A DNA stretch of 64,000 bases from Branchipolynoe longqiensis (taxonomy: Eukaryota; Annelida; Polychaeta; Phyllodocida; Polynoidae). The DNA lies in NCBI GenBank assembly GCA_030323885.1, contig CM059186.1:153669064-153733063 (forward strand). Reading direction: 5' to 3'. Numbering within the stretch: position 1 is the first letter of the stretch; the number at the start of each line of letters is the position of its first letter. Shown here in pieces: positions 53,047 to 63,840 of this stretch. Position numbers and translations under genes: made by a program. The notes beneath the pieces were generated by a model. The model saw nothing but the letters and a program-made list of their open reading frames with translations. It was not told the DNA's origin and did no database searches.

Positions 53047-53365
53047 ATACTCAGTTGGCTTCATGTGTCGTTTCTTATGTTGGTATGCGTTGTGTCCATT
53101 CTTTGTTTGACCGTAACTATGTGTCGTTATCAATTATTGTACTGCTTTTCTAGGATGTCACTTACTTAATTATAACAATTGCATCAGTGAACATTTTTTG
53201 TTTGTTTAATAAGTATTGAGTCATATTTATTTGATAACATCTATGACATGTAAGACAACTTAAACAAGGCATTTATAAAAACAAAATGTATACTCAGTTA
53301 GCTTCATGTGTCGTTTCTTATGTTTGCATGTGTTGTGTCCATTCTTTGTTTGACCTTAAGTGTAT
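53047..53365. repeat. Local direct duplication
   Basis: ACTCAGTTGGCTTCATGTG, CGTTTCTTATGTT and GTTGTGTCCATTCTTTG recur about 240 bp apart (53047 and 53289). Between them lies the second copy (53160-53288) of the repeat at 49484. Confidence 0.75.
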
Positions 53366-54564
53366 GTCTTTGTACAGCTATTGTAGCATGTCATTTGCAT
53401 GATTATCAAATGATTGTTCCCAGATAATAATATACATAATTATTACATCACTCTTATTCAGATCTGTAACAATTATTTAATACAAAATTCCATGCAACTT
53501 TATATCAACCCAGGCTATGGTGCCAGCAATACTACCACTGGAGATCCTGGAACCTGACTAGATACTTGGAATGAAGGTCAAGGCTACTGGCCACGAGATT
53601 GACCTAATTGGTTAATGGCTTCCTTGTGTGATGGGTTTCTCAAAGTAGGATGAGGTAGTAAATTCACTGATTATTCTATGTATGCTGTCCCAAATCACTT
53701 GTTAATGCACCAATATCTAAGATGGATATATATAATCAAATTAAGATACATGTTTTGGTTTTGAAAAATAAATATTTCATCGGACCATGCAACTTTAATC
53801 AAGTTGACATTTTAATCAGGCATACAGGACATTTCAAGGATCAAGACCAGCATTTTATCATCAGTCATCAATCAGTCATTAATCAATCATGAAACAAGAA
53901 GAAGAGGTGTTGCTGCTATGGTGGGCCGGGTGCGAGTGGCTGTGCCGGGCTCACTGGGGGGATTGTGGGGGTTGTTTAGAGGTTGAAGTTGATTGGGTGC
54001 GGGGTTTGTGGGGTTGGCCAATGGGATGGCTTGGTGTGAGTGGCAGGTCGGAGGGGCTGCTTCCCTGTTCTTTGCACCCCCAGCAATGACAGCGAATGAG
54101 CGCCACCCGCTCCTTTATCCCCATGCCACTCTAGGAAAATCAAAATTAGCATAAGAATGATCTCCTTTACCAAATATAAATAGATAGGGAGGAATGTCCG
54201 CAAATTCCTATCTAAGAATATACAACTAATTTCAGAGTAATCATTATGCTTTGTGTATTTATTATAGATTATGGGCAAGTGAGAAAGTACTTTGCAACCA
54301 GTTTTCTCAAAATTTCCCCATTCTCTACCGTCCTATAGGAAGCACCCAACTCCGAGCCCGTGCTTTCCTTGTGTTGTCTTCTGACCTCATTCTTTGTCTG
54401 CCTTGCCTTCTTCCTTCTTACCGCTTGCCTTGTTGGCTGCTTTTTGTCAAATCTGATGGATCGTAAATATGGTTATACGACTACAGTTGTCCTCTTTATT
54501 CCGATCCTCAGGACATCTTTGTCTGATTGGATTGCCTCCTTGATCTTGAGATATATTTCCTCAC
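53366..54564. other. No gene seen
   Basis: Contains the right end of X2 (to 53798). The remaining sequence has only short Trp/Gly-rich or Leu-rich frames that I do not consider genes. Confidence 0.45.
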
Positions 54565-54574
54565 TGGTAAGATG

Positions 54575-54951
54575 CTAAGTTGACTGCGTTCAATCATAAG
54601 GCTAACCTGGAAGGACAAAGTGACAAATAAGGAAATACTTGAACTGACGGGGCTGCCCTCTATGGAAGAATTTCTGATCAAAAAGAATCTCCGGTGGACT
54701 GGACACCTCATGAGGATGTCATCAGACACGCTACCAAAGCAGATGCTCTATTCTCAACTGTCTTCTGGTTACAGAGAGAGAGGGCACCCTTGTCTCTGGT
54801 TCAAGGATACCATCACGAGAAACCTGAAGCTGAGAGACATTAAGACCGACTCATGGACATCACTCTCACAGCAGAGAGCTAAATGGAGAGTGGCAGTCAA
54901 GTAATGAAAGCAGTCTGTGTCGCATCGCGACCGACAGCATGATGATGATGA
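54575..54951 (+). mobile_element. 5'-truncated LINE with 10-bp target duplication
   Basis: The C-terminal end of a LINE RT protein: LTWKDKVTNKEILELTGLP, KKNLRWTGHLMRMSSDT, YSQLSSGYRERGHP, RDIKTDSWTSLSQQRAKW, stop near 54904. The 3' end is an ATG microsatellite. TGGTAAGATG at 54565-54574 and 54952-54961 is a perfect target duplication. It belongs to the same family as 19239-19448. Confidence 0.9.
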
Positions 54952-55099
54952 TGGTAAGATGGTCTTTGCCTGAGATGGGGTATATAATAAACTCCAATGT
55001 ACATGTGGGTTATTTAAGCTGCACTAATACACATTATAATATATAGCACATCTTTACCTGAAGTGATAATTCAATAATACAGATACACTAAACTCACGA

Positions 55100-55480
55100 T
55101 GATGTTTATTGTCTTTGCAATGCTGCCAGAATGGCGAGGAATAATTTAAAACGGTGCCCTTTTGGCCCAGCCCGCCATCGCACGCTACCTGGAGCAGGCA
55201 TCAGCCCTGGGTGGAGGTTTAATTAAGCCGGGCGCGTAGTGCCGTAATGACCTATTGGATTGGCCTGACATTCTGACACAGCGCCGAATCAGGTCATGGC
55301 GTCGCCCATTGTCTCGCGCAGCCAAATAGGATTAGCGGCGTCGCATCCTCAAATAGACTCCCCTCTTATTGGCTCGCAGTGAACACGTGCACATAAGGTT
55401 GGACAGTTGTTGGATTTGAGCTTTTATATCCTCGCAACAACTAAGGTCTTATCAGGACGGGCGCCGACTTGTAACAGAGT
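55100..55480 (+). promoter_or_regulatory. Promoter-like region (CCAAT boxes and TATA), low confidence
   Basis: Several ATTGG/CCAAT words (near 55253, 55306 and 55377) precede GAGCTTTTATATCCTCGC (about 55419-55436), which could be a TATA element. The stretch is more GC-rich than its surroundings. No gene follows before the SINE and the assembly gap, so this remains a composition-based guess. Confidence 0.25.
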
Positions 55481-55492
55481 GCACTTATGGTA

Positions 55493-55720
55493 ACTATATA
55501 GTGCTGGCCCCACAGGGAAACCAGGATGGTAGCACCATGACCTTATATTCCATTAGAGTCACATTATCCTGACACTGAGCTGACCCATCCTTGCCTTATC
55601 GTAATAATGCCGAGCACCTGGCTAGGATGTGACAAGTATCAATTGCTAAGTCATTGGTTTGACTCGAGCGGGGTTCAAAACCTCCCGTTTGACTCCAACG
55701 ATCTACCAAAGCGGCAGACA
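55493..55720 (-). mobile_element. SINE family S1, minus strand
   Basis: Inverse of the S1 body blocks: TATAGTGCTGGCCCCACAGG, CATTATCCTGACACTGAGC, CCTTGCCTTATCGTAATAAT, AGTCATTGGTTTGACTCGAG. The head is degraded (GGGGTTCAAAACCTCCCG). The tail end is missing. Confidence 0.8.
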
Positions 55721-56038
55721 GATGCTCAACTTAGAAATTCAGAACAATAAAGATACAAATTTAATATAATCTATTTTATAAACATCATATCTGTTTGTGT
55801 GCAAAACAATTTGTTTCTATGCGGTGCTGTTTTACAGATATTTAACTTATTCTGTATGAAGATTGCTCATGGCCATTGAGTTTGCAGTGCAACCGTGTGT
55901 TGATTTGGAGCCAAGTTGTTGGCGCACTGACCTAAGTACCTATGCTGATGTCAAGTGAAATTGGTGTGTGAGATCTGTGCATAGAGACTATAAGTAGCAG
56001 CACCGTTTTGGTAGAGGGTGGACCAATCTGCTACTCTA

Positions 56039-56538
56039 NNNNNNNNNNNNNNNNNNNNNNNNNNNNNNNNNNNNNNNNNNNNNNNNNNNNNNNNNNNNNN
56101 NNNNNNNNNNNNNNNNNNNNNNNNNNNNNNNNNNNNNNNNNNNNNNNNNNNNNNNNNNNNNNNNNNNNNNNNNNNNNNNNNNNNNNNNNNNNNNNNNNNN
56201 NNNNNNNNNNNNNNNNNNNNNNNNNNNNNNNNNNNNNNNNNNNNNNNNNNNNNNNNNNNNNNNNNNNNNNNNNNNNNNNNNNNNNNNNNNNNNNNNNNNN
56301 NNNNNNNNNNNNNNNNNNNNNNNNNNNNNNNNNNNNNNNNNNNNNNNNNNNNNNNNNNNNNNNNNNNNNNNNNNNNNNNNNNNNNNNNNNNNNNNNNNNN
56401 NNNNNNNNNNNNNNNNNNNNNNNNNNNNNNNNNNNNNNNNNNNNNNNNNNNNNNNNNNNNNNNNNNNNNNNNNNNNNNNNNNNNNNNNNNNNNNNNNNNN
56501 NNNNNNNNNNNNNNNNNNNNNNNNNNNNNNNNNNNNNN
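56039..56538. other. Assembly gap, 500 N
   Basis: Exactly 500 N, which is probably a placeholder length for a scaffold join. Frames that run across it are meaningless. Confidence 0.99.
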
Positions 56539-56727
56539 ATATGACTTTCTGATGACAAGATTGTGCGCCTGCAGTCAGGGACCAGACAACCGATACCCTC
56601 TGCGCCCCCTGGCGGATATGTTAATTATGAGCGCCCACTATCCCCGGAGATGTCATCAATTTACGCAGTTTACAAGCCGCTTGATTTAACACAGGACTCG
56701 CGGGCTTATGTACTCCATCACACCGGC

Positions 56728-56985
56728 AAATGGTTGGTTGGTTGTTGGAGGTTTTACGTCTTGGTAATATCTAAGGTGGCTTGTGGCAGTGCACACTCAT
56801 GACAACTTTATAGTGCTGTCCCAATGGGAAATCAGGCCACTGGCACCATGACTCAATAACTAACCAGTAGCTAACCAGTCCTTGCCCTATCATATTAATG
56901 CCGAGTGCCAGGCTAGGAAGCGACAATTATCTATTTTATAAGTCATTGGTTTGAAACCGAGCTCCCCATCTCCCACATGCGAGGA
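56728..56985 (-). mobile_element. SINE family S1, minus strand, full tail
   Basis: It starts with the inverse tail TGGTTGGTTGTTGGAGG and continues TATAGTGCTGTCCCAATGGG, CCTTGCCCTATCATATTAAT, GTCATTGGTTTGAAACCGAG. The head (CCCCATCTCCCACATGCGAGG) is diverged. Confidence 0.82.
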
Positions 56986-57410
56986 CCGACAATTCTTTGC
57001 GATTTTCCCAGAAGGGGTGGGTGGTTGGTTACCCTACCCCCCCCCCCCAACCCCAACCCCAACCCCCCAACCCCCCTCACCAAGTCCCCACCTTTCGCCC
57101 CGGGCGTATGGCCTAAACTGCTTGTACACTGGGTCCAGCGGATGCCTTTCCCTACAGGGGAACAGCGCACCAAACATGGCGCTGGGCACGTGACACGAAT
57201 GGCAACCATCTTGCCTTGCCGGTTGCAAATTGGATTTCTATGTCGCAATAATGTGAGCCTTTAAATAGGATCACGTTGACAGTGGAAAGAAAATCAGGCT
57301 AAGCAATCCGGCCACTCTTCCACACACTTCAAAGCATGCCACACATTTCTAACAAGTGGCTAGTGGTGAAAGGTTGATAATGAGAGAGAAAACTTTGTCC
57401 AAATCTAAGT
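56986..57410. other. No gene seen; C-run at 57041-57068
   Basis: A CCCCAACC-rich patch, then ordinary sequence. No coding frame that I can support. Confidence 0.45.
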
Positions 57411-57925
57411 CGGTGTGAGATAATATTCTGAATCCCATAATGAATTACACCCTAGTCACTTTAAAACTAATAAAGAGATTCCCCCTATACTATTGTGACT
57501 CCCCACCATGTTTCTTTTGTTGTAGATGTTTATTTATTTTCTCAAATGAATTGATTGTTACCATTGGTTAAAAATTATCAACATATTACAAACACATAAT
57601 TTTTTATTTTAAACAAGCCATCTTCTATAATACACACATATACATCAACACACATGAAATTGAGTAGCTATACATATCATGTACTTAACGAAATAAAAAA
57701 GAATCAACATATCCCCTAACCCATCATTATATTGAGGATCCTGGCAACTGTCTGCCAGTCTCCCCCCCCCCCCAACCCCCCCTTTAGATGTTACTAGGAC
57801 TTAATATGTTAAGCTGGGGTCACTATATTAATACATACTAATAGGGGGAGGCGCTTTATTATATATAATAAACTGACTGGGGAGTCACTTCATTATGGGA
57901 GTCAGAATATTATCTCAAACCGGCA
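57411..57925. mobile_element. Foldback/MITE with about 90-bp inverted arms
   Basis: The left arm begins TGAGATAATATTCTGAATCC (near 57415), and the right arm is its inverse, ending TCAGAATATTATCTCA (near 57920). The arms also share CCATAATGAA and TTCCCCCTAT-like blocks. No target duplication is clear and there is no ORF. Confidence 0.7.
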
Positions 57926-58204
57926 TGACTCAGATGAACACAAACATGGCTCCATGACAACTCTAAATCAATCAATGTAAAAGATCAAAGTTTCTTTTTT
58001 CCTTCGCTCTCTCGAACTTGCGGATCAATCAGGGAACGTCATCATTCATCACGTTGTTCATCGCATTTGGCGGTATAGTGACGTCACGAGTGACGTCATG
58101 GAGAAGTGACGTCATAGGAAACTGGCAGCAGACGGAGTGGGCGGTGATATCGGCTATATGATCCGTTGTGAAGATGGATGTGAATACCGCATTGAAAGGT
58201 GCAG

Positions 58205-58545
58205 GAAGCCAGTCCTCTTTAACGGGATGGACTATTCGGTGAGAGCGTCGGCTGGCTTTCCGTATGTGAGGTCGTGGGTTCGAATCCCGACCGAGTCAAA
58301 TCAAGGATTTACCAAATTTTTACTTGACATTGCCGTGCTTGGCGCTCGGTATTAATCGGATCGGGCAAGGACTGGCTTGCTCTGTATCAGGATAATATGA
58401 CTGAGGGGGATATCAGGTCGTCGTGCTGGCAGTCCGCTCTCCTAGTAGGGCAACACTATGAAGAGCGCATCTTTTGCTCGGTCGGTTCTCGTCCATTTAC
58501 GACTTTAGATGTTACTAGGACTTAAAATCTCAACAAGCAAACATT
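58205..58545 (+). mobile_element. SINE family S1, full length
   Basis: The head has a B-box GTGGGTTCGAATCCCGACCG. The body has GATCGGGCAAGGACTGG, AGGATAATATGACTGAGGGG and GACTTTAGATGTTACTAGGA, and ends CTCAACAAGCAAAC. Confidence 0.82.
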
Positions 58546-58632
58546 GTAAACACCTGCCGTATAACCTTCAATATGTTCGCCAATAATTAGGTGCTCCATT
58601 TCATAATCCCAGACGTGATAGCATTGTCCGTA

Positions 58633-58995
58633 AAATCTGCACAACCCGATGAAATTATAACATTTTCAAAACCAAAGGCAATTAATTATCTAGATTTGAT
58701 TCTACATATCTAACTTCGATACTAGTGCACTTGTTAAACATTTTTCACCACCACATAGAAGGGAACACTGGGGCAATTTAATAGCACATGTTACTGTAGA
58801 AGCCTATGGTGTCAGGAGTTTTGGCGTGCTTGCCAACCTTAATTAATTGTGCATGGTTGCACTTCAAATATCTAAAAGATTAAGCACATAAAATGAAAGT
58901 TACTTCAATCTAAAGTAAGGTAAATTGATAATGCTCCACCTCATATATTTATCTCAGAAAATGACAGAGACCCCAAAACATCTGACTATGTAACT
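58633..58995 (+). mobile_element. TTAA-flanked element, copy X3
   Basis: The left end is decayed (GCACAACCCGATGAAATT). The interior has ATTTTCAAAACCAAAGG, CATATCTAAC, GATACTAGTGCAC, ATAGAAGGG, TGTTACTGTAGAAGCC. The right end CATCTGACTATGTAACT is followed by TTAA (58996-58999). It has no MITE insertion at the site occupied in X1. Confidence 0.7.
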
Positions 58996-58999
58996 TTAA

Positions 59000-59940
59000 T
59001 GAAACTGGACTAATCTGCCCACACCATTCAGCTCAAGAAGATTGTCGAATCTTACCCGATTTAAGGCTGGTTTGAGTCTGAGCTAATTCTGTGAAGAATT
59101 ACTGGGTTTCTTGGCCGTCTTTCAGTTACTCTACTTATACTCACTACTATCAGGAGGATCCTGGCAACTGTCTGCCAGTCTCCGCCCATAAATACCAAAA
59201 CACAACTCATAAGAAAGAAAGGTAGACAAGTCACGCAAGATTGACAGTGATAAGGTTGAGCTTTATTGCTACAACTCTTGTTCACCTACGAGTGACCTGC
59301 CATGCTGACTCACTTACAACCTGCTGCACAGACCCACATAGCTTCTGCTTGTTCAGTCAAAATCAGTGCTTACAGCCCATTGAACCTAAGTGCTATGGGT
59401 GTTACACACAGCTCAGAGGTGAATTGCTTCCTTTGGTATCTCTAGAGTGAGTGTCTGGTCTGTCCAGCAAGTGCAAGGAGTTCAAGGGTTCCTGGGCTCA
59501 CACAGCCAGCCAATCAGACACCTCTGCAGCCTGGGAGCGGTGGCACCCAAGAGGGGGCACCTGTCACTCAACCCCAGGGCAGGTGGTGTCCATAATGTAT
59601 GCAGAATGGCTGGCTGTGCTTACCCAATGGTCCCGTGGTAACAAGTCGTCGTCATACAGTTACATTAAACAATAATACATGTCCCGCTCCATTTGCACTC
59701 TTCCTGGTGCATGGAGGGAACATTCCTGTTATTAGTAACCGTATCTTAATATCCGGACATCATACCGCAATTCCGGTGACAGTGCGTCATAACATTTACA
59801 TATAGTTATTTCCATGTCACACAGCAAGTGGGCACACATTGTATCACTATTATATAACAATGGTCCCCAACTCCGTCGCCCGAGATATTGATATGATTCC
59901 AAGCTCGGCTATCACGACTGAAAGACCGTATATTTTTACA
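59000..59940. other. No gene seen
   Basis: Short open frames only. A 29-bp word with an internal hairpin (CTGGCA/TGCCAG, near 59158) is shared with 57738. Confidence 0.45.
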
Positions 59941-60330
59941 GCTGGTTTAAGCCTGATTGAAAGTTGGTTTAAACCTGGTATCAAGGCTGGTTAAGCCTAA
60001 TCTAAGCCTAATCTAAGCCTGATTTATACCTGATTTATCCGTGTTTATGCCCGATTTAAGCCTGATTTTAAGCCTATTTAAAGGCATGCTTTAAGCCTAA
60101 GTTTAGAATTATTTAATCATTTTTTAATCATGATTTAATAATGATTTGAGTCTAATTTTAGCTTGATTTAAACCTGGCTTAAGTAGGATTTAAGTCTACA
60201 TTAAGCCGGAATTAAGGTTAATTTAAGGCGGAATTAAGCCTAATTTAAGCCGGAATTAAGCCTTATTAACCCCGCTTTAATCCTAATTGAAACCTCGATT
60301 AAACCCGATTTCAACCTGCTTTTACCCTGC
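59941..60330. repeat. Degenerate TTTAAGCCTGA tandem repeat
   Basis: About 30 loosely conserved units of 11-14 bp (TAAGCCTGATT, TAAGCCTAATC, TAAGCCGGAAT). Confidence 0.85.
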
Positions 60331-60426
60331 TTGCTTCACTTATTATTAATGATGCAAACGACACCATGATCCTCCCGAAACAGTCTGAGGTGGGAGGGTG
60401 AGCTCACGCCTACCATGGCTTCCTTA

Positions 60427-60888
60427 TGCTGCAGTCACACTACGACGCTTCTTTCCAACGCGTATCGACGCATTGGCGCGCGTCGAAAGTTTTGTGCTTG
60501 CACAAAACTTTTCGACATTTGCCAACGTGTGGGTCGAACGTTATGGGGAGGTTAGGCGCGCGTCGAAATACGTTAAACGCGCTGGAATAACGTTATGCGA
60601 ACTCTAGGCAGACGCCGCGCGCTTGGGAGGGTCGTTCCCACACATTGCGCCAAACTGGGGCATTGTTATTTTATGCCCTAGCAACATCTAAGGTCATATG
60701 AAGACGTCGTGCCAAACTTTAAAATTTCCACACGCGTCGACACACATTGGCCGCATGCTACTAACACGCTGAGCTGACGCCAAACTTTTTCCCAACACCG
60801 CCAAAAGGTTGGACGTGTCTCGACGTGTACAACTTATTTTGCGCGTTTGCGGCGCACCGGCGAGAAGCGTCGTAGTGTGACTGCAGCA
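60427..60888. mobile_element. Harbinger-like MITE, 462 bp
   Basis: Inverted termini TGCTGCAGTCACACTACGAC. TTA duplications at 60424-60426 and 60889-60891. The interior resembles the other copies (CCCTAGCAACATCTAAGG, GGCGCGCGTCGAAA) but is shorter and more diverged. Confidence 0.9.
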
Positions 60889-60891
60889 TTA

Positions 60892-61484
60892 ACAATATCG
60901 AAAAAGAAACCGGGGCTGGATTCACCCGGAAAGTGGGACAGCACATGCTGATGAAGTTGTCAACAGGATAAATAATAGAAGCAACACGAAGAATGAAACC
61001 GTCGTCTTTTATCTACAATTTAATCTTCCTTGGCCACACTTTTCATAATTGAGAGCTTTTAACTTTGTAAGTGTCTTTTGACACATAATTGATTGCATGC
61101 TGGTACATTCTGTGTAACGACGATGGTCCAATAATAATATGACAGAATACAAGTTGAACACTTCTTGCCCTGATTATGGCCTTTGCCAAGCAACCACCAC
61201 TAACTAAGAAGCGCCATGGAGTTAATACGGCAGCATCAGCCTCGTAATCGCGCCTTAAACACTGGTACCAGCCAACGACCATCCAATGAAGATTGTTCGT
61301 TTGTACAATCTCAGTGGCATGTTCAATTTGAGAAGCACCACTTTTGAATTCGTGATATTCATTCGGTGTCACGTGTAAAATAGACTAAGCATAAACAGCC
61401 AGACATGCTTCAATGTTGTCAATAATTAAGGCTGATTCAATCTTTGACTGAGGTATTTTTGGTCTTAGCAGTGGGGTGATTGAG
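60892..61484. other. No gene seen
   Basis: A 109-residue open frame on the minus strand (61372-61043) has no features I recognise. I do not call it. Confidence 0.4.
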
Positions 61485-61625
61485 GTATTGCACACTCTTG
61501 CATACGCTTGCATACTCTTGCATACTCTTGCATACTCTTGTGCATTCTTGCAAATTGTTACATACTCTTGAATACTCTTGCACACTCTTTGATTCTCTTG
61601 AATACTCTTGAATTCTGTTGTGTGC
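61485..61625. repeat. 11-bp minisatellite, CATACTCTTG units
   Basis: About twelve units of GCATACTCTTG with decay toward the right side. Confidence 0.9.
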
Positions 61626-61671
61626 TCTGACACTAGCCACATCTGAGTACCTTCAATACCTGGTCCAATCA

Positions 61672-61880
61672 TGGCGGCTTTATAGTGCTGACCAGCTGGG
61701 ATATTATATGGTCAGCACTATGGCAAGATTCTTCACTAAGTCACATGTCCTGACAATTAAGCCACCTAGTCAGTGCCAGTGAGAATACATTTGGCAAATG
61801 TTTCATTTGACTCGGCCGAGGATCGAACCCATGACCTCCCGCGTGAAAAGAGGGTACCCTAACCACGCGTCTATCCCTTC
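61672..61880 (-). mobile_element. SINE family S1-related, minus strand
   Basis: The inverse head is well kept: GAGGATCGAACCCATGACCTCC gives a B box on the minus strand, and CCTAACCACGCG matches an A-box region. The body is shorter than in other S1 copies (GGCTTTATAGTGCTGACCAG, CATGTCCTGACAATTA). Confidence 0.75.
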
Positions 61881-61929
61881 AGGGTTGTAGTAGAAATACT
61901 GCTTACATAGCATTATTACCAAAACATCT

Positions 61930-62057
61930 ATGTTGAAATCTATGTTGGTTTTTTTCCAAAGAAATATGTCAGAATGACCATATGTTTGACGTCCAAATAG
62001 CGATGATAAAGATCAATGTGCTCTAAAGGCATCGTTAAATAAAACAAACTTTACAGG
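61930..62057 (+). mobile_element. Molluscan-type SINE, 3' tail part
   Basis: Collinear with the end of 11474-11701: CCAAAGAAATATGTCAGAATG, CATATGTTTGACGTCC, CAATGTGCTCTAAAGGC, TCGTTAAATAAAACAAAC. Confidence 0.8.
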
Positions 62058-62227
62058 CACTTCCCCACCCATCCCCTCTCATGGGGGACCAGCCAATCAC
62101 ACCCCTGACTTCCCTCGTATCTCACCCATTGGCTCACCCCACCATCCAGTCACAGGTCGATCAATCACGCCCCACCACTCTCCTTCCTCTCTTCCTGCTT
62201 CATTGCAACATCCAAGGAGCTGGACGT

Positions 62228-62455
62228 ACCTCAGGCAGTAGAGTGTCCACCTGTGAAGGTGTGGGTCATTCGATAGATCCTGCTCAGTGGCCACATTTGC
62301 AGTTTCGGCTATTTTCCTTCTAACCAGTGGTCCACAACTGGTTCATCAAAGGCTCTGGTATGTGCTATCATGTCTGTGGGAAAATAGCCCAAACTATAAA
62401 TGGGTCCACTGAGCAGGATGACCGACACTTTCATAGGTGGACACTCTACCGCCTC
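62228..62455. mobile_element. SINE core between inverted tRNA-like arms
   Basis: GGCAGTAGAGTGTCCACCTG (62233) has its inverse AGGTGGACACTCTACCGCC near 62436. The similarity extends through the GTGTGGGTCAT and CTGCTCAGTGG blocks. Between the arms lie CCAGTGGTCCACAACTGG and ATCAAAGGCTCTGGTATGTG, the central part of the molluscan-type SINE. It looks like two head-to-head SINE copies or a SINE framed by a foldback. Confidence 0.6.
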
Positions 62456-62496
62456 TACTAACCTCTTTATTACTAGGGCAGCCACACACCCCTAAC

Positions 62497-62752
62497 AGAA
62501 CTAAATTCTTTACCATGAGAACTAAATTCTTTACCAAGGAACTGTTTTCTTTACTACGGAACTATATTCTTTACTACGGAACTATATTCTTTACTACGGA
62601 ACTATATTCTTTACTACATAACTATATTCTTGACTATGGAACTATATTATTTACTACGGAACTATATTCTCTACTACGGAACTATATTCTTAACTATGGG
62701 ACTATATTCTTTACTACGGAACTATATTCTTTACTACGGAACTATTTCCATT
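62497..62752. repeat. 20-bp minisatellite
   Basis: About twelve units of TTCTTTACTACGGAACTATA with few substitutions. Confidence 0.95.
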
Positions 62753-62857
62753 GACTTTTCATATGGCACTAGAGGCAATCGGCCGAGCAGAAAGGCGCCT
62801 CTGATTCAGGGTAGCGCATGCGCACTGAAGTGGAAAGGTGCTACCAACAAACTCCAC

Positions 62858-63005
62858 CTCCCCCATCCCACTATTCACATCCACCCCACCATTCACATCC
62901 ACCCCACCCTCCCCCACCCCACCATCCACCCCACCCCTCCCCCAAACCACCATCCACCCCACCCCTCCCCCAAACCACCATCCACTCCACCCCACCCCAA
63001 GTCCT
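62858..63005. repeat. CCACCCCACC minisatellite
   Basis: Units such as CATTCACATCCACCCCACC and CCTCCCCCAAACCACCATCC. Confidence 0.9.
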
Positions 63006-63036
63006 AACAACCACCACCCCATCAGTTTCTGAGCGA

Positions 63037-63390
63037 TGTGTTGCGCCTGTGCCTGTGCCAGCGCCTGCGCCTGCGCCTGCGCCTGCGCCTGTGCCTGCGC
63101 CTGCGCCTGCGCCTGCGCCTGCACCTGCGCCGGCGCCTGCACCTGTGCCTGCACCTGCGCCTGTGCCTGCGCCTGTGCCTGCGCCTGCACCTGCGCCTGC
63201 GCCTGCACCTGTGCCTGCACCTGCGCCTGCGCCTGCGCCTGTGCCTGCGCCTGCGCCTGCGCCTGCGCCTGCGCCTGCGCCTGCGCCTGCGCCTGCACCT
63301 GCGCCTGCACCTGCCCCTGCCCCTGCACCTGCCCCTGCCCCTGCGCCTGGCCCTGCCCCTGCGCCTGCCCCTGTGCCTGCCCTGCACAGA
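63037..63390. repeat. GCCTGC hexanucleotide array, about 350 bp
   Basis: About 55 hexamers with C/T and C/A variants at one position (GCGCCT, GTGCCT, GCACCT, GCCCCT). All six frames are open through it, giving Ala-Pro, Cys-Ala, Leu-Arg, Gly-Ala, Gln-Ala and Arg-rich repeats. No frame can be called coding from openness alone. Confidence 0.95.
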
Positions 63391-63510
63391 CTGGTCCCTT
63401 CCCGCACCGTCTCCGGGATCAATGCGCAGGCCTGGCACTGGGCGAAGGCGGCCCCAGAACGTGAAGTGATACAGATAGACGCCCACAGGAGGCAGTGACC
63501 GCCATTGTAG

Positions 63511-63564
63511 GTAAACGCCTCCTAGTGGTGGTGCCAGCTGTCCTCATACACCAAGCGCCCCCTG
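63511..63564 (+). CDS. Weak candidate mini-exon
   Basis: CCATTGTAG precedes and CCCCTG/GTGAGT follows 54 nt that read KRLLVVVPAVLIHQAPP in the phase that would continue from the exon at 11721-12026. The acceptor lacks a good polypyrimidine tract. The resemblance of KRLLVVVPAV to RRLLVVVPPA in the other exon is noted. It could be chance or an exon duplication. Linking exons 51 kb apart is speculative. Confidence 0.2.
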
Positions 63565-63767
63565 GTGAGTTGCAGCTTACACATAAACCCTGCTACTGTG
63601 GCGCTACCGAATACAACGTTATGCCCACTTGCCCAAACGCTCATCCCCCCTCCCCACCCGTTCAACATGCCGGCACCATTGCGCAGTATGCCACTCACTT
63701 ACATTATCTTCATAAACTGTTTTGAGGGTTCCACCGACAGCTGTATGTACCTCATAACCTTGCTTGA

Positions 63768-63840
63768 ACGAATTGGTGGCCGAATTGATAAGAGCACAGG
63801 TTTCTCGTATGGAAGGTCGGGAGTTCAAATCCTGGCCGAG
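63768..63840 (+). mobile_element. SINE family S1, head only
   Basis: A-box-like GGTGGCCGAATTGATAAGAG and B-box GGGAGTTCAAATCC, cut short by the TTAA element that follows. Confidence 0.75.

Larger units (their letters stand above)
48792..53794 (-). mobile_element. TTAA-flanked element, copy X2 (probable, 5 kb, with nested material)
   Basis: TTAA plus AGTTGCATGGTCCGATG at 48788-48808 faces CATCGGACCATGCAACT plus TTAA at 53778-53798. The sequence next to the right end (TTTTCAAAACCAAAAC and TCTTAGATATTGG on the minus strand) is the 5' part of the X family, and that next to the left end resembles its 3' part. Both ends therefore fit one minus-strand element. The interior holds tandem repeats, LINE pieces and a solo YR repeat. 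Two separate short copies cannot be excluded. Confidence 0.5.

Noticed and set aside
56008..56689. Open frames across 56039-56538
   Set aside because: They run through the N gap.
61043..61372. 109-residue minus-strand frame
   Set aside because: No recognisable motif and nearby repeats only. It is too short to support by itself.
62759..63498. 226-residue Ala-Pro repeat protein and its antisense frames
   Set aside because: All six frames are open through the hexamer array, so the long frame is not informative.
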